From: Neopestalotiopsis rosae
Taxonomy: Eukaryota > Ascomycota > Sordariomycetes > Amphisphaeriales > Sporocadaceae
Direction: 5' to 3'
Length of the DNA: 64,000 nt
Assembly (NCBI GenBank): GCA_023078685.1
Contig: JALGAS010000006.1
Coordinates: 4,464,001-4,528,000, forward strand
Position numbers and translations under genes: made by a program. Below the pieces are notes generated by a model. That model worked only from the letters and a program-made list of their open reading frames with translations. It ran no database searches and was not told the origin of the DNA. Shown piece by piece: positions 43,675 through 55,581 of the stretch. The first letter of the stretch is position 1; the number at the start of each line of letters is the position of its first letter.

Positions 43675-45062
43675 ATGGCATTGGACAATCGTGGACCGCA
43701 GATTGCTGCCATCACCTGGACATTCCTGTTTGTGTCATCAATTGCCTGTCTTCTTCGGATATACTGTCGAGGATGGGTCATCAAGGCATTTGCAGCCGAT
43801 GACTGGCTGGCTGTGATTGCTCAGGTACATTAAGATCTATGAGAAGTTGTCTTGATACAATGCTCACCATGCTGCAGTTTTTGTTTATCGTTTTCGGCTC
43901 CTATGAAATTACTGGCGTTCACTTCGGAACTGGTCGACACGTTGCGGATATTGTTGAACAAGGAGGAAGTGTACCCAAGGCCATGCAAGTAAGTCATACA
44001 CCACCTCACTATTTTGTGGTGAGTTGTCTAACGTCTTATATAGATGTGGTGGACTTGCGAACCTCTCTACGTCTTGACAAACATGGCCATTAAAGCCAGT
44101 ATCGCCATTTTCTTGCTACGAATTTGTATTACTCGGACGCACAGAATGGTCATTTACATCACCATTGGCGTCACCGAGATCTACAGTCTCTTCTTCTTCC
44201 TGCTCTTCGTCCTGCAGTGCCAGCCCACATCCTACTTCTGGATGCGTGCCTCATCGGATCCACCAGAGGGTCACTGTCTCGACGCATCAGTTGTCGCCAA
44301 CGCTTTCTACGGATACTCTGCCATCTCTTGCTGGACGGATTGGACCTACTCTATCCTGCCAGTCTTCCTTGTCTGGAACCTGCAGATGAACAAGCAAGTC
44401 AAAGTCTCGGTTGCTGCCATTCTGGCAGCTGGTTGCATGTGAGTTCTCCATTTCTTCATTTTCCTATTTTCTCTCGAGCTAGAGCGCTGACAAATATATG
44501 AAATAGTGCATCTACTGCAACCATTGTCCGTTTCCCTTACCTCTACTCTTTGACCGACATTGGCGACTTCTTGTACTCCACCGCTGATGTCGCCATCTGG
44601 TCTACTGTCGAGACCGGTCTCGGTATCACGGCCGCTTGTGTGGCCACTCTCCGACCTCTGCTCAAGACCTTCTTCGGTGGCTCCTCCGCCCGCGGCAACG
44701 GCACCTCTGCGCGCGCCGCCGGCTGGCACAGAACCGGCAGCGACCACCACACCAAGGGTGGCGACGCCTTTGACATGCACGACGTCACCAGCAACAAGTT
44801 TGGCGTCACGACCGTCATCGATTACGGCAAGCAGAACGGCAACGGCCAGGACATCGAGGGCCAGAAGAACATCAAGGGCGATGCCGGCTCCGAGGGCTCC
44901 GGCTCCATCCACGACAATGACTGGAACAGCAGCGAGTCCAACCTGGCCGACAAGGCCGCACAACAGGACCTCCGCCACGGAGCCCACTCGCAACAAGGCG
45001 GTGGCAACAGTGGTGCCTGGAATATTACGGTCAAGAAGTCCATTGTCCAGACGAGAAACTAA
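43675..45062 (+). CDS. Fungal rhodopsin-like seven-transmembrane protein
   Basis: Four exons, 43675-43824, 43878-43988, 44044-44438 and 44507-45062, phases consistent, giving 403 residues. Seven hydrophobic segments lie in the first 290 residues. Hallmarks of the fungal rhodopsin-domain (PTH11-related) membrane proteins are present: RIYCRGWVIKAFAADDWLAV after the first helix, LTNMAIKASIAIFLLRI, CWTDWTYSILPVFLVWNLQMN, and ETGLGITAACVATLRPLLK. A long soluble tail is Gly/Ser/Asn/His-rich (GSDHHTKGGDAF, SQQGGGNSGAWN). The N-terminal CFEM domain of true PTH11 receptors is lacking. It is located in the plasma membrane; sensing or G-protein coupling is only suggested for the family. Confidence 0.9.
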
Positions 45063-48000
45063 AGGGAAAAGGAAATCATTGGAGGCGAGAGCACAGGAAA
45101 ATCGGTGGTTGCAGTAATGATGAGATACAACAATTATACTACCATGATGTAACGATACCTTTCATGGGAAAGACAAGAGACTCCCTTCTAGGTTCGGGTT
45201 GGCCTAGAGGCGGCAGCAGTCACCTGCACAATCTTCGACATATACACTTTTTTATTTATTACACTCCAGCAGAGAGCGAGATATGGGATACCCTTTCTAA
45301 TAACAACCAATCATTCAATGAAAAAAAAAATATTTTACAATTACATGCTCTCCTCTCTTGAGTCTTGACATGCTTCGTACTGCTTCGGAACTTTTCGCGG
45401 CCATACCCACATATCCCCAGATCGCCCCTTAGATTGCCGTCTGGTCTCGGCCCAATGGAACAATGGGTCAAGCTGAAGAGATCTGAATTATATCCCATTT
45501 CGCTTGTCCTTTGTTGTTGGTCTGTTACCACTTTGCAGGGCAGGCCAGGAAAATACGTATGTAATCCCCCACACCACGGCATGCAATTTGAATCCTTTCC
45601 TCCCCCCCCGTGGGTTTCCGGGATCACGGAAGGGAACCTGCACGACAGAGACTCTCCGAGCCTCCGACTCGCATCCCTGCAGCAGATCATGGCACCAAAA
45701 GCAGCCGGCAGGGGGCAAGTCGACATGGGGTCCTTTTTTCCCACTGGGCCTTGGCAGGGGGGTGGGAAAAAAGTCCCTTTGTTAAGCTTATCGTCACTGG
45801 GCTGAGGAATCTGGAGGAAAATCGTACGATTTGAATTGGGACCATTCACTGCACTTGACTGAACGTGGATTAACTGACTGCAATCGAACCATATAGTAGT
45901 ATAGTCTTTATACCATCTTTCGTGAAACGTCAAGTTGCATCAAACCCCCATGGGGGCGAAAATGGGCCAGCACAACGCAGTCCCCAGGCTCCCCCAGTAA
46001 GAGTTGAAACCCGGTGCCGGCGCCATGTCACCTTACTCGGCCGACCAGGCCTGCAAGCAAAAGAATTACCAGAGCGTCTGCTGCAGGGCATCCAGGACAA
46101 GCGCAGAGGACCGGAAAACAACATTTGCCTGCCGGGCTGCAGAGTACGTATAAACGGTGTGTGAACGGGAGATCCAAATTTGCCAGAGCATGGCTGACCA
46201 GGCACTATACACATTTCATTCGTGTAGGGCCAATGGTCTTTTTGCTGACAGAGAACAGACTCCCACGATTGAGCCTCGATTGGCGTCGTTACCACTAAGA
46301 GTACAATAGATCTTGTGGCAACCCTTGTTCGTCTTGGTCTTGTCATTCTATTGTTCAGTGCTCATCTTCATAGGGCAGACTGAGCTAACCCAGTAGGATT
46401 CGGCCATGACAGAAAAGGCATGCACATTCGAGCCGTTCCTCCCATACTTCACCCAAGCATGACTCGCATGTCAGATGTTTCTTAAATAAGGTCAACAATA
46501 GCACAACGGGCGGATTCGGGTAAGGCAAGTAAGGCAAATTGGGCAAGAATCGATGATCGTAGGGAGAGAAGTTGCCATCAGCCCATCAAGCACCGTGAGC
46601 AAGAGATGGCAATCAGATCCGAATAGCAAGGTCCTCATGGTGGTCTTTTTTTGGGCGCAGTATGTAATCCGTGTCGGGCTTGGAGCCGCTACCATGCCCT
46701 TGAGGGGCATAGCGTGGCTATTTGGTAGCGCTGAGAGCGCTGAAAGATTGTGGCAATAGGGGATGCCCTGCCGAAAATTATCACTTATTGATCACAACAA
46801 ACCCATGGACCACAGCGACTTACGAATTCTTGCTCAATCATTTCAGCGATTGACCTTGGATGTTTCTCCTTCTTTCCTCTAGAAAACAAGGAGTCCCCGA
46901 TTTGCTCTCAACGTCGAGACATGTCGAGATGAGGTCTAGAACTTGACCTAGCTATGGCCGTACATTTTTTTAGCCATCTATTTTGTTTACCAGCAACTGC
47001 AGCGACGTCGTGTCGAGTCGCATGTTTTTGGCGTTAGTGAGCCCATGCGAACCACCTGGGCATTTGTCTGTTGGGCCAGAACCCAGCTATACTAGCGCAC
47101 CCGAGCAATTGGTCGCTGATATGGGTGGCGAAATGGTCGCCAGCAATTGTTCCAGTAGATGGCCTGTTTGTCTTATCGAATCTCCCCTCTCTGTGTCGAA
47201 AGATTCAGGAACAGCCCGCCAGCCACAAGGTCTAAAGGGTACTCAGGCAAAACCCTCAGCGGCCGCTCAGGAGCGGTGCCTGGGCGCTTACTGGAAAGAG
47301 ACCCAAAGTCACGCTAGATCCTGAAATGGCGAATATAGCGATTGATTTCTTTCATGCCACCACGTGGGTTGCACCTCAATCGTACCTCTTTTCCTAATTA
47401 GAAAAGAGAGAAGATCTAATCTCGCCGCCTCTCATTGGCGTACGATAGAGAATGCGTATCGACTTGCAATCGATGCAAACTTATACCAGAAATCACCATA
47501 CCTAACCTAGAAGCATTGCATTAGCGCCTGGGATCTCAGTATCGAACCTCATGTTATCGCCGTGGCTCAGCAGGTTTGTATTTTCTCAAGGATAAGAAAA
47601 GTGAAAAACATTGGCTTAGCTGGAACGTAGACGTCACGTCCGCAAATTTCAAGCTTCTCGGAAGCTTCGGTCCCTGATAAAGAGCAGTAGGCCTTCTTCT
47701 CATGGAGGGCGTGGCGTCAGCACTAGGTCAACGTAGGTGAGGCCTCTCCTAGATATGGCACCCGCATTTCGGAAGCCTTCCTGGGTTCCGTCTTTGCCGG
47801 TAAGTTTCTTTGAGCCTTGTGTGACTACAGAGACATGAGATGGAATGGGATGGAAAACACGACATGACTGTTGACCATTGACGGATTTGTTCATGCAAAA
47901 TAGAATCTGGCAACTTCACTTTGTCACGTCCGTCGTCGCTGAGTGTCATCTCGTTCAATACAATCGAGTGACCAATTTTTTACTCATAACATCTTTCACC

Positions 48001-48270
48001 CAGGGAAAATAACTCTTCTTTCATCTTTCCTGGCGGCGAGCATCGACTTGATTCCCCTTGTACCAAGGAAACGCTATTGAAGATAATAAATGGGAGAAAA
48101 TATTATTCAGGCTGCCAGCACAAATGCTTCCTGGCTTGATAGTAATCCAAATATTATGATATGAAAACTGGAAATGCTAAAACGCTGGGTATCTGAAATT
48201 CGAGAGCGCTTGCTAAAATACATATGCTGTGGCCTTTGGGGTGTCTCAATGAATCCTTTCAAAAGGCCCT
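45063..48270. other. Intergenic
   Basis: No gene is supported. It holds the 3' ends of the two convergent membrane-protein genes. The overlapping opposite-strand frames at 45259-45933 have no family resemblance. Confidence 0.5.
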
Positions 48271-49907
48271 CTAGGCAAACGGCCTCGTGGTCGTGGCAAC
48301 AATGTGCGTCTGCGTGCCCAAGTCGAGGTTGCCCACGTTGGCGAGCTCAATGTCTTCCTCCCAGCCGCTACTGCATTCTCTCTTGAGTCGGTCGATCGAG
48401 CTTTGATAACCTCCCGCCGGCACCACGCGGAACGGCGACACCTGGATCTCGTCGTCTTCCACCTCGCTCTTGCTCTTGTCTAGGCCGACATTGCCAGCCG
48501 TTCGACTCGAGGTGGTGGTGGTGGTGGTGGTGTGGATGTGAATAGACCGTTCGACGGCGACTGAAGTTTTGCTTCGGTTGGAAAAGTTGCCGCGGGTGCC
48601 GCTGTTGTCGCGCGACGTGACGTATTGAACAATGATGGTATCGGCAAGGACTGTAGTTCCGGGGTCATGTGAGCTTGGAGCTGCACGAATATGGTCGGTT
48701 GGTTGAAAGGAGGACTTACGGTCCAAATTGCAAGATAATAGGCATATCCATCCTGGCTCACCATTCAAGGCCATCATAATGGCAACATTACTGCGTTGAT
48801 GTTAGTCGTGTCCCAATACCCCCCCGGATCATTTGAAGAACCTACAGTACACAAGTAAGTGTAGATGTAACGGCACCGATGAAAGTCCGCTTGACAAGAT
48901 CGCGCAGCTTCTCGTTCCCCGAAGTCTTGTCCATATTGAACGAATATGACCGTCTGAGAGGAATCAAGAATAAAATCGTCAAATAAACGTTTACGCCCAG
49001 ATCAAATGAAACCAATGGGACCAAGACAGGTCTCTGCATCCCGATGATGCATTTGCCGTTGTCGAGATATGTGATTCGGTAGACAAAGTTGAGTATGCCA
49101 ATGACGAGGAACACGGCTGCAGAATATTAGATCATGTACTGCCAGTATTTGCGCACAGAACATGGGGAATCAGGACTTACTCAGCATGCCAAATGAGTTG
49201 AAAATGTACAGCTTGGACTCCAGTCTCGAGTTTCTGCCGCCTCCCCAGACAACAAACTATACCGTATTAGCACAATCATAGGTATCTCAGTATAAAGGGA
49301 TGCTCACAGCTTTTTCGACCAGGAAAAAATAGATCAACTAGACAAGTTAGATTGATTCCCTAAACTCTGCTCAGAGCATTTTCACGTACCACCTGCCGCA
49401 GTAATTAGTTCAGTTCCGTATTCTCGCCAGTAGCTCAAGGTGCAACTCACTTTGGTCGAAATGTAACAAGCTAAACATAGGAAAATGGCCGTGGAGCACA
49501 TGTCAAAATCGTTATTGATGCCAGGCCCCCAACGTAGAATCATTGATATCGCAACGAAACACCACGAGTCAATGTAAATGGCCAAGATGACTGTGACGAA
49601 ATCAGCAATTGCTCCATTCCAACAACTCTTGCGCCCAGCCTTACCCCAGCTAGTTAATGGTGCCTTTTTCCATGATGTGATGAATGTGAATCGGAGAGCT
49701 ATCGTTGGTTAGATAATACCAAAGATTTTATCATAACAGTGCTGACGAACCAAAGAATGCTGACAATAGAGTCAGGGAAATGATGGCTACGATCATGCTA
49801 CAAACAGTAGCAGCCAGTGGCACTACAAACAGCCCTTGATCCATTGGAGTCTCGCTGTTTGCTGCCCGTACATCGATCGAACCCTGCACATCTAGTGGTG
49901 TCGCCAT
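48271..49907 (-). CDS. Seven-transmembrane protein, fungal GPCR-like family
   Basis: Nine exons fit with all phases: 49907-49751, 49698-49645, 49590-49451, 49392-49390, 49337-49308, 49256-49181, 49116-48846, 48790-48720 and 48650-48271, giving 393 residues. The helices include VILAIYIDSWCFVAISMILRW, ACYISTK-V-LIYFFLVEKA, SKLYIFNSFGML, ITYLDNGKCIIGMQ..LVPLVSFDLGVNVYLTILFLIPL and MMALNGEPGWICLLSCNLD..VTSRDN. This run of motifs is one I recall from an uncharacterised fungal membrane-protein family often labelled GPCR-like. The cytosolic tail has a poly-Thr stretch from a GGT-repeat microsatellite. The fourth exon is only three bases (GTG, Val); skipping it costs one residue and keeps the frame. 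The first donor is GTTCGT. The ligand is unknown. Confidence 0.8.
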
Positions 49908-52900
49908 GTTGGATAGTTGAGATGCCCGCGCTCCATAAACGAGGGCGGCACGGGAAGGACCAGACACGGGAGTGATGCGGTGTCACCTCCCCAGGCAGGC
50001 AAATCGATATCGTAAAATACAGAAAACGTGGTGTTCAGGGATAGCAATTCGACATGGGCAATTTGGCCAAAACGGTATCCCGTTAAAACATAGGAGGGGC
50101 GCGTGAACTCTATTTAGGGATAGGACCTGTCACTTCCCCAGTGACCATCTTCTCCCATCCCATTTGACGCCGCTGTCCATTTGAGCCCATCCAGACGGGC
50201 CAGAGGAGGGCTAGGCATTCCCCGAGGACGCTAATCGCGAGGGCCGCACGGGGTGGATGGGTGCTAGAGGGCCGGTGGTTCTCGACCCCGGGCATCAAAG
50301 GCAGCCTAGATACTGATCTAGTACGTAGGTGTAGTATTCAGCTCCCAACTATGACTAAACTCTAATTCCTACGGCCTTTGAGCCTGCTTTTTCTCCCAGC
50401 TTGCCCAGCGTTTCGACCCATTTTGGGTGTGCCTGAGTATAGCTTGGTATGCTGCAAAGCGCTGGCACTAATGCGGCTCTGCTGCGTAATCTCTGAGATT
50501 CAGCCAATCGCCGTGGGTCAGAGGCACGGTGTGGTGCAATCGAGCCCTACGATCGTACTCGGCCGGCACGTGCGTGGCGTTGCAGGCACAGAGACCGTTG
50601 AACTCTGAGCTGTCCCCCCCTTCCGGCCATGATGTCGAGTCAGTGCGCGAGCTGGGGTTTGAGAAAATGCGCTCCTGTTAACCGATTCCCCATTGCAATG
50701 GGCGATCTGGATTGTTTGCAGTGCAAGATAGGGCAATGTTGTAAACACCAGGGGAAGTCAACATGTTGTCATTGTCTTCCCGCTGGAGGACTCCTCAACC
50801 GTTCTGAGGCCGGTCCTGAGACAAAAGAGTCAGTTTCAGCTTGTTGCATTTAAGAGAGTGGAGAGGAAAAAGACAAAGTGGTATCAAAAGCATTCCTGAT
50901 GGGATTTTTCTCAGATTCCCATTTTCAGGACTCAGCAGCATCGTGACCTCTACTAAATTAGTAACCCACACCATGGGCGGGCAATATTATCTCCAATCCG
51001 GACTTTTACTACTTTCTTACCACCAAAGGACATTTTGATGCCGGCAGACAATTGTACTAAAAGTGATGGCTGGAGTTGCATAATAGACCTGGGCCGTGAC
51101 GGGACCGGGTAAAAAGACAGCCGTCGCCTGTTGAGCGCTGTTCACGTCCAGAGTCCAGACCGATGAATCGATGACCTGGGAAGGGTAGTACCGCTTTTAG
51201 GGTGCTCGGACCATGAACGTCGAGGGTGAACGGCGAGGTGCAGAATATAGTTTTGCCGAAATATTAATGTAGGCTTTCCGCATTTGAAATAAACTGTCAT
51301 CTTTTGGTAAGCAGCCGGTATTGCAATATTCCCAGCTGGATGGTTAGCAGTGGAGACGTGGGGAATGATTCAACGTTATTCTCTGGCGTTGAACTTGTTC
51401 ATGGCAAGTGAAACGTACCCCTTGCAGAGAATACCAGTGAATTGGGATCTTGAACACTGATGGAAGCATGTGGTCTTCCAGATCCTTCCAAGGAATGTCT
51501 TGAAATATTTATTGCAATGGCAAGCAAAGGGAAAAAATCTCCGGAAGCGTCATTGTCTCGGGAACCAACTCAAATGCTCAACGTCCCTCGAGCGTTGCAA
51601 ATGTCTCTCGATGGAACAAGCTACGGCACGACATATTGATCGAGGAGGACAGGGTGCAGGGCGAGACCACGTGCGGCCATGCCGGCGCGGGTGCTAAGAC
51701 TTAGTATATGCGCACTCCATCTTCTCGTAATAGCGCTGCTTGTCTATCGCGCGGGGATGGGATAGAGTTTTGACTGCTGATGATGGGCACGTTTTGTGCT
51801 TGTTGCTAGTTGAACACCAGCGCTGCCAGCAGTGCTTAGGCTTGTTATTTGTGTGGGCGAGTCGCCCATTGATTTGTCTTCATGCTTGCCAAGGCATTTA
51901 CCGCTTGTTGTTGACCAGACCGACTCTTGCCCTCGTCCTCTCCACGTGTTTTCGCCCTGGGGCAAACTCAATCAATCAGATAAGCAGTCATCAGTTGCAC
52001 ATGACAAGCTTTTACAGTGGAATACCTGTTTTGGCATGGCTAGTCGTAGCCGAAGCTTACATGAGCAGATCAACTCAAGGAGGTGAGCTGATGGTCTGTC
52101 GTCCATGGTCGGAGCATTGTAAGGAGATGATTGTGTCCGTCGCCCCTGAATGCACGGGTTTGACTGGCAGCTGTCTTCTTGTCATCTGCCCGGCCGTATG
52201 TTTCAACCTAAACCTGCTTGTTCGTTTCAAAACATCAAGACGTTCTAGTGACTAGCAGATTGAAAGCCATTTATCGTGGTCTGCTACAGGCTTTCCCATC
52301 AAATATTGCGATCGAAACGAAAGCGGTTCACTTCAACTGAAGCGTTCTTGTCCCATATCGGTATTCGATCCCGGTTGTACCAGCTATGGCACACTCTATG
52401 CTTATATGATGGCCTTTTTGCATTCGGCCTAATATATCGCGAATTACGATGAAGCACTACGAGTATATTGATAGATCTGATACCTATATACGGAATTAAA
52501 AGTGGCTCGTTTTGACGGAAGACAGAGACACGTTGAAAAGTCAACTTCTTTCAAGTGGCGGCAAGTCAGCTTTGGACGACAGACCAAGTATGATCAACAT
52601 GTCCTTGGAGCATCAAGTCATTCAACGACTTCCTGCACTGGGTTACAGCTCGCCGTAAGCGCTATCCACAAGATACTCTGTGCCACTCTGTCTGCAGAGT
52701 AAACTGCCTTGAACATCATGACGCCCTTGGGCTGATTGAACCATTCTTGGGTTCGTTGGTTTAGTAGTCAGTGCAGGCGCTGGGGACGGCGACAATCTGG
52801 AAACTCCGTCGATGCAGATATTCAGTACTCGAAATTCGCTGAAAGGACAAGTAAGTGTATCATGCCCTGGAACTCCTACATCATATTGGGACTGGCTTGC

Positions 52901-55245
52901 CCTGACTTGCTGGTATCGGGTTCGATAAGGCTTGGCAACTGTGCATGATACACTGCAATTTTAGGCACCTCGGGGCGTCATTGTCTCGTGAAGTCCCAAA
53001 GAGCCCGACGAATAGAATCATACCTATGGGAAGCCCATTTTGCCTGAGGATGATTTTCGTCTTCCTGGAAGCTAACACAACCGCGACCGCAAAGCATTAA
53101 GAGCGCTTTCAAGGTCTTTCGTGACGTGGCAGCGAAGCTCCATCCCGACAGACTTCGACACCCAGGGAGCGATCTCGGGCAAGCAGCACACACTGACTCG
53201 AAAGATGTATATGCATGAAATTCTTGTTCCGCAAATTTGTGTAGTTCCCGTTGCTCGTGGCAGAGAAGCCCACGCTGACATTATGAAATACTAAGGGCTT
53301 TGGGGACATTGAAAAGAAAGTGGTCGACTGAGAGCTCAGAGTAAGGAGAGGGGGCTCCAAGCTCTGTATACTCATAGCTGGCGCCACCAGTTCGAGAATG
53401 TCGCACCTAATGACCGCCTCTCGTTGAGGATAAAAGGGTTCTATTCTGCTAGGAAGGCGGTGCGGAGCATCACCAGGGAACTGACTCCAGCAACGAATAA
53501 ACGGAACGGTAGACGAGGGTGCTTTCGATACGAGGATTTCGGCTATAGATTGCTAGTTCTCGCGAGTTGTACGAAGTCCAGTGACTCGCAGCGGGCTGGC
53601 CAAGCGAGCATCAGATCTGGACCCAGAAACGAAATGCTAACACACAAGCCCTTTGAAGGGCTGCATTTTCACAGCATCTGAGTTGCAGCATCGACGTCAA
53701 GTGGCAATCGAAGCTTCTAAATCTCTTGAAACGGCACAGACATCCAGAGCTCCGAGCTGAGGGGAAGAATTCAAAGTCGTTTTGAAGTTCAGTTCCACTT
53801 GTTGGGAATGATCATCAGCAGTCGGGAGCAAGTATCAGACGTCGAGCACTGACATAGAGTTTTCCGTCAGTTATCAGTAGGCACGAGCGGGAGTTCGGAG
53901 GGTGTGTCATCCCAGAAGGGCAGTGTAGTGGGTGTATCCCGCTCAGCACCGGTACTGTATTCGTCAGTATTGGTAGAACGGACAGAAGGCAAAGGAAACG
54001 TTTCTTCGGCGCGCGAGCATGTGAATGAGCTCTGCGACAATGGATTGTCGAACTGGAGGACGGCCAGCCCAAACTACATAAGCAAAATCGACGTGAGTCC
54101 GCTTCTGATAGATTTAGCTCAATGGAAGAGATAATCATCATTCACTTGGGACAAAGAATCATAATTTTTGTTGTAACCTCGTTCATTTCATCTACTCAGA
54201 ACACATCAACTGATTCCTTCTCAGCCCGCTTGATCTTTCTCTTGGCACGACCAGTATCAGTGCACGAGATTAGATCCACCAATCCATATTGGTTCTCCCC
54301 CTCTCCCCCTTCTTCAAACATGAAGAACCATTACATACATCCAAAAAGCGGCCTCGAAACTCATCGCGGGTAAGGTATTTTAGGTAGGTGGGTAGGTAAA
54401 AGCCAAAAGAAACCAGCACGCAAACCGACTCTGTCCTCGCCGGCGAGACACACAACAACAAAAAGCAAGATGTGGTTTTGGGGGTATCTCAACAACACGA
54501 AGGCGTTGAAAGTGTAGTCGGCATAAGATAAAAAGTTTCAAATAAATCGTGAAAAATGCCTTCGTGTTCACCGAACTTCGTCGCACTCATTCTCCAACTG
54601 TGCGACTCTTGAAACGAAAAAAGAGGGTATAAGATAAAAGGGGTTTGCTTTTGAACTGAAAAGAGAAGTGCCAGCCGACAAGGCACTCTCGCAGACATGA
54701 TCCAAAAATAGGAACCAGTCGCTTGAGAGTGTTGCCGGGCCATTGAAACATTATGAGTGGTAATCCAGAAAAGACACCAAACACTGTCGCGCCGGGTGGT
54801 ATAAGAAGCAGATAAAAAAGCTCTTTGCTGTTGTATGCTCGATGATAGCAGCCCCCAACCCTCTCCCTCGGGTCCTCTGGCTTGGGCATCTCGAGGACGA
54901 GAAGAGAGGGTGGGCGCGCACCAACTCCTTTTTCGGGGGGTATCGTTGTCAATTGAATATCTTCAACGTCGTTCCATTGCGTATAAAATATGTCGTGTGG
55001 GTTTGTGGGAAATCATGCTGGTTTTTTTGGACAAAGGGAAAAAGAATAGAAGTGATGATACGCATCAACGAATTCGTAGTCGCCGCCATTCTTGGCGAGA
55101 AATAAGAATGATCAAGGTGCGGCGGTTCAACCCGCAACCTTAAATCACCACCACCAAAGCATAGTCGTATAATCCACCTCTTGACTCAAACTTAAAATAA
55201 TGCACATCCCCCATGTCAAGTCGGCCCACCAATACAAGGCGCGAC
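49908..55245. other. Long gene-poor region
   Basis: Over 5.3 kb I find no gene I can support. A 171-codon open frame at 51740-52255 has no ATG-family resemblance and an improbable composition. The right end should hold the 3'UTR of the GPI-anchored protein gene. Confidence 0.45.
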
Positions 55246-55581
55246 TTACAGGAACGCAGCAACGACAACACCGACCAGACCAGCAGCAGCGACCTTGGCA
55301 GCGCCGAGAGATCCAGCGCTGTTGTCGGGCGTCGAGGTGGCAGAGGCAATGGGAGATGTTGCCGTAGCGACAGAGCCAGAGGTAGCGGAAGTGATCTTGG
55401 TCACTCCGGTGCCAGTAACCGAGTAGCTCGAGGTCGAGTTGAAGGCGGTGGCAGTGGAGACGGCCCTTTGGATGGTGATGGTCTTGTAGAGGATGGTGGT
55501 GGAAGTGGTGGTGCTTGTTGCGCCCTCAGCAACGGCCAACAAGGGCAGAAGCGCCAGAGAGAGTATCGAAGAGATCTGCAT
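55246..55581 (-). CDS. GPI-anchored Ser/Thr-rich cell-surface protein
   Basis: A single-exon protein of 111 residues. MQISSILSLALLPLLAVAEG is a signal peptide. The mature part is almost entirely Ser, Thr, Ala, Val and Gly (TSTTTSTTILYKTITIQRAV, TSATSGSVATATS), the usual target of O-mannosylation. The end, NSAGSLGAAKVAAAGLVG then VVVAAFL, is a GPI attachment signal: a small-residue site (Asn/Ser/Gly) followed by a hydrophobic tail. Such small proteins sit at the plasma membrane or wall. No enzymatic domain is present. A 132-codon frame on the opposite strand is only a shadow of this biased sequence. Confidence 0.8.
   Translation of the reverse strand: MQISSILSLALLPLLAVAEGATSTTTSTTILYKTITIQRAVSTATAFNSTSSYSVTGTGVTKITSATSGSVATATSPIASATSTPDNSAGSLGAAKVAAAGLVGVVVAAFL

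Noticed and set aside
44346..44996. 216-codon minus-strand frame
   Set aside because: Shadow of the Gly/Ser-rich tail of the rhodopsin-like gene.
45259..45933. 224-codon minus-strand frame
   Set aside because: No family resemblance; mixed composition and overlapping frames on both strands suggest chance.
51740..52255. 171-codon plus-strand frame
   Set aside because: Cys/Leu-rich without a domain, no splice partners and no promoter signal.
52350..52385. tRNA-like T-loop (TTCGATCCC)
   Set aside because: The flanking bases do not form a T-stem and no acceptor or anticodon arms can be drawn.
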